Positions 32,958-41,266 of a stretch of 64,000 nt of DNA are shown here, in pieces; position 1 is the first letter of the stretch, and each line of letters opens with the position of its first letter. Location: contig JAHHHH010000001.1 of the NCBI GenBank assembly GCA_019359415.1, positions 242,841 through 306,840 on the forward strand, read 5' to 3'. The notes under the pieces were generated by a model. That model worked only from the letters and a program-made list of their open reading frames with translations, was not told the DNA's origin and made no database searches. Both the position numbers and the translations under genes were made by a program. The DNA is from Iphinoe sp. HA4291-MV1 (GTDB lineage: Bacteria; Cyanobacteriota; Cyanobacteriia; Cyanobacteriales; Nostocaceae).

Positions 32958-33289
32958 TGGTTAATGGTTAGTGATAGGACTAGCCTGTCAATGTGAGTCG
33001 TAAAATCTTGGTTCAGGCGGTAAAATCCCATTTTTTCTCTGCGTCCTCTGCGTCTTCTCTTCTCCTGTCACCAGACGCGCAAGGGACGAGACGCTGAGCG
33101 CAAAGCGCACGCACTCGCGTTCGCGTTCGCCCTTGAAGGCGTCGCCCTTTGGGCGAAGGCGGTTAAATGCATCCCAAATGTGTAAATTTATTTTATTTTG
33201 TAGTAATAAAGTAGGGAGCAAGATGCACACCATACCCGTCTTTTTTGCATGCATTGGGATGCTCCCGTAGCTCCACAGAGCTTACTGTT
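32958..33289. other. Intergenic region with GC-rich palindromes
   Basis: The stretch contains a GC-rich palindromic cluster around 33100-33165 (CGCCC-TTT-GGGCG). It also has an inverted repeat GGGAGCA/TGCTCCC around 33212-33268, and TTCTCCTGTCACCAGACGC, which resembles sequence at 9800-9815. No gene is supported. Confidence 0.5.
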
Positions 33290-34561
33290 CTATCCATTGG
33301 CAGATTTGTGTGAGCGAATTGGCGAAAGTTGACTGGCTTTGAGGATTGCTGCCATCAAAAATATGTAAGCTAGAGAGCCTATCAAAGCTAAAAGTACGTT
33401 ACCGATGAGAAAATCTAGTTTTTGTTCCTTTTGCAACTCAGAGATGATAGCTCCAAGGGTATGTAGAACTGCTGAAGTCAGGTAGCCGATTCCTAGAAGC
33501 CGCCAAAGTTTAGAAGGTTTCATTGCACCCAATCCAATGAAGTAGCCAAAGTAGCCACTATATGCCACCTGTCCACAAATATCTCCTAAGATGAGGGGTA
33601 TTAAAAGTGTCAACCCTGCAAAACTACCTTTGGTTTGCGTTTCTTGATGCACTATCATCATAGTCTCTACTAATGCAAATCCAGTGGCAGATGCCGTCGC
33701 TAAAAGGATTCCATCTATAGGTTCCCAAACTCCAATGAGTTCCCGTTTGGGTGATTGAAGTTGTCTGCCTAGGAAGTAAACTAATAGCACTGGTAGTATT
33801 TTGAAAAGTTCCTCTAATAAGCCTGCTTTAAAAAATTCTTTGACAGTTATACCAAAAATATTTTCTTCGTGCTTAAAGAAATTTCCTGGTAAAATATCGG
33901 AGAAAATAGCTGTCAATTCATGAAAGCCAATTAAAAGCGGCAGACTAGTAGTCAGACCTAAGCTAACTAGCAACCACCAGGGCTTATGTTTATGGCAGAG
34001 TTTGTGGATAACATAGTGACTTGCAATAGCTAGGTAAGCTGCCAAGATATAGAGAAAATTATTACTATTTCGAGTAGCTAACATTGCTACTACAAATATC
34101 ACTGTGACAATGCCTGGAACAAGGAAACCCTTCTGGTGTAAATCCAGCTTTCCTGAGACGACAGGAAATATTTCGCTCACGCTAATAAAGCTAGGCTGTT
34201 CACACTCAAAAATGAATTCTGGACCATTGCGACCAAGTTTGATCTTGTCATGTACTTGCAAAATTTGACAACCCTGTAAGCGCTGACCATTGATATAAGT
34301 GCCGTTACGGCTTTCCAAGTCGCATATCTCCCAAAGAGGCATACCACTTGGAGATTGAGACGAGAGTGGAGAAATTTTTACATGCTGACGGGACACTTCC
34401 TGGTATTTTGTGGGATGTAAAACGATGTCACAAGAACTAGTATTTCGTCCAATTACTATTGGTTTATTGGGTAAAACTAGGTTCTCTGTCTGTTTAGAGT
34501 CACTTGCTGCATTAGGGTCAATTTGTGTTAAGAAGCTTTTGTAACGGTGGAACCCTGTCAT
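33290..34561 (-). CDS. FHA-domain PrsW-family membrane protease
   Basis: The protein has ~423 residues from the ATG at 34561, which has AGGAG upstream; the frame itself opens earlier at a TTG. Residues ~25-115 form an FHA phosphopeptide-binding domain (IVIGRNTSSCDIVLHP, VSRQHVKISP, SRNGTYINGQRL). The rest has about eight transmembrane helices with PrsW motifs: AGLLEELFKILPVLLV (paired Glu), ATGFALVETMMI and ICGQVAYSGYFGYFIG (substituting the usual His region). PrsW proteins are intramembrane metalloproteases, for example for anti-sigma factors. The FHA fusion suggests control by Ser/Thr kinases, which these genomes have in number. A second PrsW-type gene lies at 36.8 kb. Confidence 0.85.
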   Translation of the reverse strand: MTGFHRYKSFLTQIDPNAASDSKQTENLVLPNKPIVIGRNTSSCDIVLHPTKYQEVSRQHVKISPLSSQSPSGMPLWEICDLESRNGTYINGQRLQGCQILQVHDKIKLGRNGPEFIFECEQPSFISVSEIFPVVSGKLDLHQKGFLVPGIVTVIFVVAMLATRNSNNFLYILAAYLAIASHYVIHKLCHKHKPWWLLVSLGLTTSLPLLIGFHELTAIFSDILPGNFFKHEENIFGITVKEFFKAGLLEELFKILPVLLVYFLGRQLQSPKRELIGVWEPIDGILLATASATGFALVETMMIVHQETQTKGSFAGLTLLIPLILGDICGQVAYSGYFGYFIGLGAMKPSKLWRLLGIGYLTSAVLHTLGAIISELQKEQKLDFLIGNVLLALIGSLAYIFLMAAILKASQLSPIRSHKSANG

Positions 34562-34734
34562 CAAATTACTCCTCAAGTTGTGTCTTTATCAATAAAAATG
34601 CTACTAAAGCCCTGTTTTTTTTGTTTTAGAGCCTCATAGAGATTTATACACACTATATATATACTTTTACGACTTACGCTATGCTGAAAGCAGTGAAAGT
34701 TTAAGAAATTTTAAGTTTTGCTCCCAGCTTACTC

Positions 34735-35607
34735 ATGCAATGTATTGTAAATCGTCGCGCTCAGTTTTCAGCAAGTCATCGCTATTGGTTGCCAGAACTG
34801 AGTGAAGCAGAAAATATTGAGAAATTTGGTGTTTGCTCAAAATTTCCCGGACATGGGCACAATTATGTCTTATTCGTCTCCCTCGTAGGGGAATTGGATA
34901 AATATGGCATGGTTCTCAACTTGTCCGACGTGAAACACGTCATTAAGCAAGAAGTGATTAGCCAACTGGACTTTTCCTATCTCAATGATGCGTGGGTAGA
35001 GTTTCAACAAACTCTACCCACCACAGAAAACATTGCACGGGTAATTTGGCAACGGCTTGCACCCCATTTACCTTTAGTCTGCATACAGCTTTTTGAACAT
35101 CCTGAACTTTGGGCTGATTATTTAGGAAACGGCATGGAAGCATACCTCACTGTTAACACTCATTTTAGCGCCGCTCATCGGCTAGCTCATCCTCGCCTCA
35201 GTAGCGAAGAAAACTTCAAGATTTACGGTAAGTGTGCTCGTCCCAACGGTCACGGGCACAATTATCATCTGGAAGTGACTGTGAAAGGGGAGATTAATCC
35301 ACGCACTGGGATGATTGTTGATTTGGGTGCTTTGAATCAAGCTATAGAAGATTACGTTGTCGAGCCATTCGACCACACCTTTTTAAATAAAGATATCCCG
35401 TACTTTGCTGAAGTTGTTCCCACTGCTGAGAATATTGCACTTCGGATTACTGACTTGTTGCGATCGCCTATCCAGGAATTAGGAGCCAAGCTATACAAAG
35501 TGAAATTAATCGAAAGTCAGAATAACTCCTGCGAAATTTATTGTACTGAGTCAGATTCCAACTCAGTTAACGCTGCAGAGAATGAACCTATATTAGTACG
35601 CGTGTAG
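34735..35607 (+). CDS. Tandem-domain 6-pyruvoyl-tetrahydropterin synthase / QueD-like protein
   Basis: Two PTPS domains are fused in 290 residues. The first (residues ~1-125) has QFSASHRYWL, GVCSKFPGHGHNY and TTENIARVIW. The second (~135-275) has HFSAAHRL, GKCARPNGHGHNY, FDHTFLNKD and PTAENIALRI. Each domain keeps the catalytic Cys and the zinc-binding His residues (SASH/SAAH, HGH), so both could be active. PTPS/QueD enzymes act on dihydroneopterin triphosphate, giving tetrahydrobiopterin or queuosine precursors. In cyanobacteria the product may be a pterin glycoside precursor. The normal enzymes have one domain of ~120-150 residues, so this is an internal duplication. The pterin dehydratase gene at 27.6 kb is functionally related. 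Confidence 0.88.
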   Translation: MQCIVNRRAQFSASHRYWLPELSEAENIEKFGVCSKFPGHGHNYVLFVSLVGELDKYGMVLNLSDVKHVIKQEVISQLDFSYLNDAWVEFQQTLPTTENIARVIWQRLAPHLPLVCIQLFEHPELWADYLGNGMEAYLTVNTHFSAAHRLAHPRLSSEENFKIYGKCARPNGHGHNYHLEVTVKGEINPRTGMIVDLGALNQAIEDYVVEPFDHTFLNKDIPYFAEVVPTAENIALRITDLLRSPIQELGAKLYKVKLIESQNNSCEIYCTESDSNSVNAAENEPILVRV

Positions 35608-35645
35608 CTAGCTCGAAGCAAATGGCGCGATTCACATCCGCTCAT

Positions 35646-35695
35646 AAGCATGAAAAGGGGCGTTCTAGTTTCACTAGTCGCCCCTTTTCATGCTT
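35646..35695. terminator. Bidirectional terminator between the PTPS gene and xisI
   Basis: A perfect 17-bp stem AAGCATGAAAAGGGGCG/CGCCCCTTTTCATGCTT with a 16-base loop lies between convergent genes. It ends on the first base of the xisI stop codon. Confidence 0.9.
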
Positions 35696-36030
35696 TATTC
35701 CACAGCAAAACCCGATAGCTGACGCATTTTTGGTGTATGAAACCCAATAACAATAGCTTGTTTAGGTACGCCCATTTCCATCAATTCTGAGGCAATATCA
35801 GCTTCTGTTGTATTTTGCTGAATCCAAATTTTATCATTCTTAATATCAAGGTGCATTATCGGACCGTAAACCCGCTTTTGATTGTTCCATCCAACGCTAA
35901 TAATTTGATAGTGGTCGCGTTCGGTATCAAAGATTTGTTCGACTTCAACATCTCCGTAGCTAGGTTTGTACTGTATATATTTGGTTAGCAGTTGCTTAAC
36001 TTTCGTTCGGTATTCATCTAATTGCTCCAT
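35695..36030 (-). CDS. xisI: XisI-family protein (fdxN excision controlling factor type)
   Basis: The 111 residues show the XisI pattern: MEQLDEYRTKVKQLLTKYIQ, then DTERDHYQIISVGWNNQKRVYG, HLDIKNDKIWIQQNTTE and the ending GVPKQAIVIGFHTPKMRQLS. XisI and XisH were described as factors needed, with the recombinase XisF, for excision of the fdxN element in heterocysts of Anabaena. Homologous pairs occur in many copies away from any excision element, and no recombinase gene is visible here. The gene overlaps xisH by 13 bases, so translation is coupled. A defence or toxin-like role for solitary pairs has not been demonstrated. Confidence 0.93.
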   Translation of the reverse strand: MEQLDEYRTKVKQLLTKYIQYKPSYGDVEVEQIFDTERDHYQIISVGWNNQKRVYGPIMHLDIKNDKIWIQQNTTEADIASELMEMGVPKQAIVIGFHTPKMRQLSGFAVE

Positions 36031-36431
36031 TGCACAATTTCCTCCGTATCAACGTTGTAAATGATAAGTTTCAATTGGTTTTCGCGTACTACAGTTTGGG
36101 TAAACGGCAAATTAAAGAAATCGTTATAAATCGCGAGCGGAATAGCTAAATATAAAGTTCTATTTGGGTCTTCAGTACGCAACGCAGTGCGATAGTTAAT
36201 AAATTGCCCCAGCGCCATGTGGAATTCCGAAATTTTCGAGGCGCTAACAAAATTTTTGATTTCAACCGCTATCTTTTCTCCAGCTTTCTGGGCAGCAAGA
36301 AGGTACTCCGCACCCAAATCAATTTGAATATCAACTCCACCACAACGAATGTTTAACGGGTCATTTGTAATCATCCATCCATCTTTCTCTAGTGCAGACC
36401 TAACAATATTGTGGAATAAATCGCGAGCCAT
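36018..36431 (-). CDS. xisH: XisH-family protein
   Basis: The 137 residues match XisH: MARDLFHNIVRSALEKDGW, then DPLNIRCGGVDIQIDLGAE, the PD-(D/E)XK-like core KIAVEIKNFVSASKISEFH and ALGQFINYR, and the ending IYNVDTEEIVQW. The Asp and the Glu-x-Lys of the nuclease fold are both present, so a nuclease fold with possible activity is likely. It is the first gene of the xisH-xisI pair and overlaps xisI by 13 bases. Confidence 0.93.
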   Translation of the reverse strand: MARDLFHNIVRSALEKDGWMITNDPLNIRCGGVDIQIDLGAEYLLAAQKAGEKIAVEIKNFVSASKISEFHMALGQFINYRTALRTEDPNRTLYLAIPLAIYNDFFNLPFTQTVVRENQLKLIIYNVDTEEIVQWSN

Positions 36432-36504
36432 ACCTTAATAAAAGATTAGATAAGGGTGATGATTACGAGTTAAAAGAGAACGGTGTGAATGGGCTACTTT
36501 TACC

Positions 36505-36773
36505 CATTTGTGACAGGTTAAGACAGCACTACTTTTGTCAATTAGTAATTATCCTGAATATTGAGGAAAATGTAAGGTATAAAATTTAGTTTTATACTGG
36601 CTTTTTTGGGCAAGAATGAATGATGCGTCTAAATACTAAGCGATTGCCCAAAGGGCACTGCGCTCTGCGCAATCGCTAACCCAAAAATCATGTTTTCGAC
36701 CACAGTTTTCTGAATATTTTTCAGTCCTATTACATATTGACAAATGCACCATAACCTTAACCTGTCACGAATG
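36505..36773. repeat. Candidate MITE-like segment with ~18-bp inverted ends
   Basis: CATTTGTGACAGGTTAAG (36505-36522) is the reverse complement, with one mismatch, of CTTAACCTGTCACGAATG (36756-36773). The 269 bases between hold a hairpin GTATAAAA/TTTTATAC followed by a T run (36577-36607), a GCGATTGC/GCAATCGC palindrome near 36641-36678, and no credible ORF. No target duplication was found. Confidence 0.45.
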
Positions 36774-36841
36774 ACTTTTACCAGTCTATGCACGAGAAAT
36801 TGCTGCACAGATGCGTTTTTTAACACGTAAATTGTTGCACA

Positions 36842-37819
36842 TTAAAAATACCGACGACCTGCTGAACGTCGCAAAGAGCTATAAATCACTACTGCTACGA
36901 GTCCAAAGCTTATATATAGCAATAAGCGACTCAGTAGAAATGACATAATATCAGGGTAAAAAAGCTCAGACAGACTCAACAAGCTCAGACTTTTGACTAA
37001 GATAAATAACCCAAAAAGAGCATTTCCACCTAACAACAAAACTAATAGCACCAAGGTACGTTGCCTCAAGCGCTGTTTCGGTGTAAATCCAGAGATAAGA
37101 GTCATTGGAAGTTTGCCTTCCAACTTTCGCAGTAACTGCTCTAGTCGCCAAAACATCCACAATAGAAACGGAAACAAGCCATAACTGAGCAAACGCAGTG
37201 GTATTGGATAGCGACTACTACCACTAATAGATAAAATATTCACTAAGGCATGACAAATCACAGCATTGAGCCAAGCTCTAGGAACAAGGTGCCAATATCG
37301 ATGTAAATAAATATTGAAGCCAATGGATATTCCCAAGACATACCCCCAAGGGGCAGAAAACATAGCGTGGACTGGCGTGCTGATGATTCGCTCAAAAATT
37401 GATGCTGTGTCATGAAAAAGGTAAATCCAATTCTCTTGGGCAGTGAATCCAAGAGCAACAGCTATACTGAAGAGAAAAACAGAAGTAGGGCGAAATCGGT
37501 ATCGACGTTGGAGATAGTAAATTGGGGCAATGACTGCTACCAACTTACAGCCTTCTTCGATTGGACCGACTTCTATAACTTGTCGCAGAACAACACCTGC
37601 GAAAACTCCCTGCATTCTCTCCCAGTCAACAACATAATTGGCTACTGTTTCAAAAACCAATTCCAACTGAAGAGCAAGAAAACCAGATATTGCTCCTAAC
37701 ATAAAGAAAAACAGCAGCCGCATCAAAGAAGGGACAGATAAGATGCGGTAATAGTAGTAGATTAGAAGCAGTAGCGGTGGTATGGCTGCCCACAACAATT
37801 CCGTGTAAGGACGTAGCAT
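36842..37819 (-). CDS. PrsW-family intramembrane metalloprotease
   Basis: The 325-residue membrane protein has about eight hydrophobic helices. The PrsW/CPBP-like motifs are EVGPIEEGCKLVAVI (paired Glu, about residue 83), VALGFTAQENWIYLF (about 120), STPVHAMFSAPWGYVLG (His, about 150) and ICHALVNILS (His, about 195), which give the expected metal ligands. The upstream methyltransferase gene ends exactly one base before this ATG, so the two are transcribed and probably translated together. Substrates are unknown. It differs from the FHA-linked PrsW gene at 33.3 kb in having no N-terminal soluble domain. Confidence 0.88.
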   Translation of the reverse strand: MLRPYTELLWAAIPPLLLLIYYYYRILSVPSLMRLLFFFMLGAISGFLALQLELVFETVANYVVDWERMQGVFAGVVLRQVIEVGPIEEGCKLVAVIAPIYYLQRRYRFRPTSVFLFSIAVALGFTAQENWIYLFHDTASIFERIISTPVHAMFSAPWGYVLGISIGFNIYLHRYWHLVPRAWLNAVICHALVNILSISGSSRYPIPLRLLSYGLFPFLLWMFWRLEQLLRKLEGKLPMTLISGFTPKQRLRQRTLVLLVLLLGGNALFGLFILVKSLSLLSLSELFYPDIMSFLLSRLLLYISFGLVAVVIYSSLRRSAGRRYF

Positions 37820-38743
37820 CTACGTCTGGTACACTTGAGCAATAATAGTGCGGTGACGGGGACTGTTAGGAGTGATGGTGGGAGCGTTAAATCCCGCCTC
37901 AACAATGGCTTGCTCAATATCCAAAGTGAAATACTCATCGAAATACGGTTCAGTACTTTTGAGCAGCGTCATAATGTACGGCGGTATTTTATTATACACT
38001 TCAGATTTTGGATTCATGTCCATAATTGCCAGATGTCCACCCGGACGCAGTAGACGTCTCGCCTCAGCAAAAATCCGTCGCGTTGCTGCTTGAGGCAGTT
38101 CGTGACACATTAGGAAAATGGAGATTAAATCAAACGAGGCATCTGGTAGTCCAGTGGATTCAGCTGCGGCATGAATCCAGTTGATACTAGCATGGCGCTG
38201 TTTACTACGGTAGTGGGCAACGGCTAAGAAGTAGGGAGATAAGTCTAAGCCTGCAACTTTGGCATGGGGATAAACTTTTTGTAGGGCAAAAGTACTTAAA
38301 CCCACACTGCACCCCATATCTAGGATGTCTTGTGGTTCTTGAGGAATTTGCTTTTTCAGGATGTCGTGGTAACTCTGGCGCAGCATAGGATCACCCTTCG
38401 CCCCAGTATTAGACCAAATCTTGGCATGGACGGCATAAGCAGCCGACTCTACTTCAAAAGCGGCTTGCCAGTTGAGATTTCCTGTTTCGTAAGCGTGGAA
38501 TGAGCGCAGGTAGTATTCTGGATAGGAAAGCTTGGGATTTTGTACTTGAGCTAAGTCAGCTTGCCAATCACGCGCTTGTAGCGTTTGTGCTTCTTTGAGC
38601 CAATGTACCCCTATTTTCTCAGCACGTTTAATCATCATCTGCCTAGCTTGATGCTTGGCTAGATTGGCTAAAGGCTTGATTGCCAGTACCCCATTTATGA
38701 AACGCGAAGCTAATCCAGAAGTATTTTTTACAGCCTTACTCAT
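37820..38743 (-). CDS. Class I SAM-dependent methyltransferase
   Basis: The protein has 307 residues. A helical N-terminal extension of ~130 residues (with PKLSYPEYYLRSFHAYETGN) precedes the methyltransferase core. The core has DILDMGCSVGLSTFALQKVYP (motif I, about residues 146-166), VAGLDLSPYFLAVAHYR, FDLISIFLMCHELP and RLLRPGGHLAIMDMNP. The extension occurs in cyanobacterial and plant-plastid relatives, but the acceptor is unknown to me. The PrsW gene begins directly after the stop codon, a tight pair that may share regulation. Confidence 0.88.
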   Translation of the reverse strand: MSKAVKNTSGLASRFINGVLAIKPLANLAKHQARQMMIKRAEKIGVHWLKEAQTLQARDWQADLAQVQNPKLSYPEYYLRSFHAYETGNLNWQAAFEVESAAYAVHAKIWSNTGAKGDPMLRQSYHDILKKQIPQEPQDILDMGCSVGLSTFALQKVYPHAKVAGLDLSPYFLAVAHYRSKQRHASINWIHAAAESTGLPDASFDLISIFLMCHELPQAATRRIFAEARRLLRPGGHLAIMDMNPKSEVYNKIPPYIMTLLKSTEPYFDEYFTLDIEQAIVEAGFNAPTITPNSPRHRTIIAQVYQT

Positions 38744-38950
38744 CAGTAATAGTGCTTAAATGTGAATAGTCTACCTTTGGAATCAGGAGAGAGCCTGTCC
38801 ATTTCGTCTTACAGCCATAGTATCTGTATTTTCTTTGTTGACGATTATGGGTATTTTATTACGATTTTGTCTGCCCAATCGCTGATTGAAAAACTTTATT
38901 TTACATTTTAAGTCAACAGCGAAAAAAAGTGAACCAGTGACCAAAAAGCA

Positions 38951-38986
38951 AAGAAACCCGGTTTCTGGGAGAAACTGGGTTTCTTT
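38951..38986. terminator. Hairpin with GAAACCC arms (terminator or REP-like)
   Basis: AAGAAACCC pairs with GGGTTTCTT, flanked by T runs on both strands, downstream of the DUF3352 gene. The same GAAACCCGG core forms the palindrome at 58554-58582, so it is also a repeated sequence. Confidence 0.65.
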
Positions 38987-39058
38987 TTATTGAGTTATTG
39001 AGATTTATGATTATGGCACTAGGAATGGGTTTCTCAGTCCCTATTCCTTAGAGTCCTG

Positions 39059-40729
39059 CTAATTCCCATTTTTCGGCTTCAGTGCGAGCAACATCTCAAC
39101 TTGGGTAGTTGTTTTGTCGGGACTAGTAGCAGTCATACCTAAACCACGAATGGAACTCAGGATAGCACTTGCTTCAGGAGTTATCGGCTGCTGTTGTACA
39201 ATGGCAAAACGATTTAACAAAGGTGCGGTTTTGTCCATATCTAAGTAAAAATATCCACCATTAGGCTTTTGCAGAGTGCCAGTTACGGCTTTGAAGCTAT
39301 CGCTACCTTCTAAAGACTGACCTTTGCGATCTGCAAGCGTTTGGGCTATGGAACCACCAATGGCGACAAATACGGAGTCGTTATCTAGCCATCCGTGTGC
39401 TAATAAAGCTCCTTGTTGAGGAATTAGCCATTCAGTGACTTCTTTATCACCGATATTTCTTTTTGCTACATTGACTGATTGTGTTTTAACAAAGTCATCT
39501 AATTTGTTGAGGGTGGCTTGGGCTGTTTTGCGATCGCTCGTGTGGAAAACCAACGCTCCCCCAAAACCAACCGGCGCCAACACACCCTGATTTGATGGAA
39601 TGGCTGCAAAAGCAAATTCTCCATCCATCCAACCGAAAATCTCTTTATCGAGGTCAATATTGACTAATCTGAGTTGCGATCGAGCTTGTTCGAGCGTAAG
39701 CTTCAATTCAGGAACGTCTTTTGATTGTTCCACAAGTGCTGACCACCAACTGCTGATCCCCTTTCCGCTCATTAAGGCGATTGTATCAGCAGGTAATTGG
39801 GATACCACCTCAGCAGAAGTATTTTGATACTGGTATTTGACCAACTCTGGGTCTAACTTGGCAATGGCTTTCATCCGCACACCCGCATTATCAATTCCGA
39901 CACCCGCCACCATAGATTTCATCTGCTTTAATTGCTTCAAGGTTTCTGGAGAGAGCGGCGTTGCGTTCGGATTTGCGGCTATTAATTGCTGTATCATGCT
40001 GCCATAGTCAGGCACATAAATTTGTGCCAAGGTATTGTCTACATTGACACCCCTTGCCAGCATACTGTTGGCACCTTCTTTACTTGCAAAGGAAGGTTCT
40101 CCTTTATAAGTGTCAATTGCATGCTCTACAGCTTGCTTTTGGGGAGCAATGACAACATAAGTTGTATTTAAAACTGTAGTATAATTAAGTTCACCTTTAC
40201 CAGTCGTTTCTATAATTTTTTCGCCTTTATAGTCAGTTTCCTGTACCTTGACATCTTTTTGTGACTTTAACTTATTCGCAAAATTCAAAGCAGCTAATTT
40301 GTCCTTGATCCCCACTACCATTAAGATTTTAGGTTCCTGTGCTGTTTGCGGAGTATTCTGTGCAGCAGGCTGCGTTGGACTTGAGGGTAGCATGGCAATC
40401 ATGACACCACCTATCCAAGGTTTTAAATCTTGCTCATAAGAAATGTTACTGTCAGTTGACAGTTTTTTATTTAAGTCTTGCAAACCTTGTGCGACTATCT
40501 TTTGCGCTTCGGGAGTGCCAAACTGCTCCAATTTTGCCCAAACTTTTGGTTCAGTAGAAATGTAAGTTGCCAATACTGCCTCATCTGGAACGATTTTAGC
40601 AGCACCCAGAGCGCTAGAGATATCTCCAGAGGGACCACCCTTAAAATACATATATGCTGCTATTCCTCCTGCCACAACTACGGCAGTACTAACAGCAGGA
40701 ATTAAAAATTTTGATTTACTCTCAGGCAT
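39059..40729 (-). CDS. DUF3352 domain-containing membrane-anchored protein
   Basis: From the ATG at 40729 (AGAGGA nine bases upstream), the ~556-residue protein has an N-terminal transmembrane helix (LIPAVSTAVVVAGGIAAYMYF). A large periplasmic or lumenal domain of the DUF3352 family follows: VPDEAVLATYISTEP near residue 50, IGGVMIAMLPS, ADTIALMSGKGISSWW and WMDGEFAFAAIPSN. It is probably a bound, beta-rich protein with two similar halves. The family is common in cyanobacteria and has no known function. The gene appears to be monocistronic. Confidence 0.9.
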   Translation of the reverse strand: MPESKSKFLIPAVSTAVVVAGGIAAYMYFKGGPSGDISSALGAAKIVPDEAVLATYISTEPKVWAKLEQFGTPEAQKIVAQGLQDLNKKLSTDSNISYEQDLKPWIGGVMIAMLPSSPTQPAAQNTPQTAQEPKILMVVGIKDKLAALNFANKLKSQKDVKVQETDYKGEKIIETTGKGELNYTTVLNTTYVVIAPQKQAVEHAIDTYKGEPSFASKEGANSMLARGVNVDNTLAQIYVPDYGSMIQQLIAANPNATPLSPETLKQLKQMKSMVAGVGIDNAGVRMKAIAKLDPELVKYQYQNTSAEVVSQLPADTIALMSGKGISSWWSALVEQSKDVPELKLTLEQARSQLRLVNIDLDKEIFGWMDGEFAFAAIPSNQGVLAPVGFGGALVFHTSDRKTAQATLNKLDDFVKTQSVNVAKRNIGDKEVTEWLIPQQGALLAHGWLDNDSVFVAIGGSIAQTLADRKGQSLEGSDSFKAVTGTLQKPNGGYFYLDMDKTAPLLNRFAIVQQQPITPEASAILSSIRGLGMTATSPDKTTTQVEMLLALKPKNGN

Positions 40730-40735
40730 TGTCAA

Positions 40736-41266
40736 TATCCTCTTTTCCTCAACAAATTGTCCTAGAGGTTCGTGAGAATGTCATTGTGGAGTTTTCGGAT
40801 TCACCCTTACGGGTGTCTCCTCCCCAGAGGCTGCGCCAACACCAGTTCCTTGGGCGTGAGAGACCCGCCTACAGGACTGGATTCACTACCTATCTCCACT
40901 AATTTATCGGAATTTACTGATAGAATGGTTATTTCTATAGATTATGGGTACAATAGCACTCCGAGTATGACTTCAAAGGCGTCAAGAGCAAATCCGTAAA
41001 TATCTGAAAATCTGAAAAATCTTTCTTTTGGTAGTCGTAAGATATTCTAAGCTATGTAAAATCATCGGGGTACTATTACAAAATTTTAATTGCTTAGGCG
41101 CAAAACGCAAAACGCAAAATACAAAACATTGTATGTCCAGTGACAACAGTGTGCAAAATGTACAGGGTGTATCCTAGATTAACGTGGGAATAATACGCAA
41201 TAAAGCTGTTTTTCCTGACAACATCCATGAGGAATTTTCAGGGTTACCAAGGTTCAGTAAACATCA
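40736..41266. other. Intergenic region between divergent DUF3352 and aminopeptidase genes
   Basis: The 530 bases include the promoter regions of both genes, a CAAAACG-type heptad repeat at about 41096-41128 and a GC-rich repeat-like stretch at 40800-40890. No ORF is supported. Confidence 0.5.

Noticed and set aside
36018-36431. Complete fdxN-type excision system
   Set aside because: Only XisH and XisI are present; no recombinase or element ends were found.
36629-36826. Minus-strand 65-residue ORF
   Set aside because: It lies in the candidate MITE-like segment and has no coding features.
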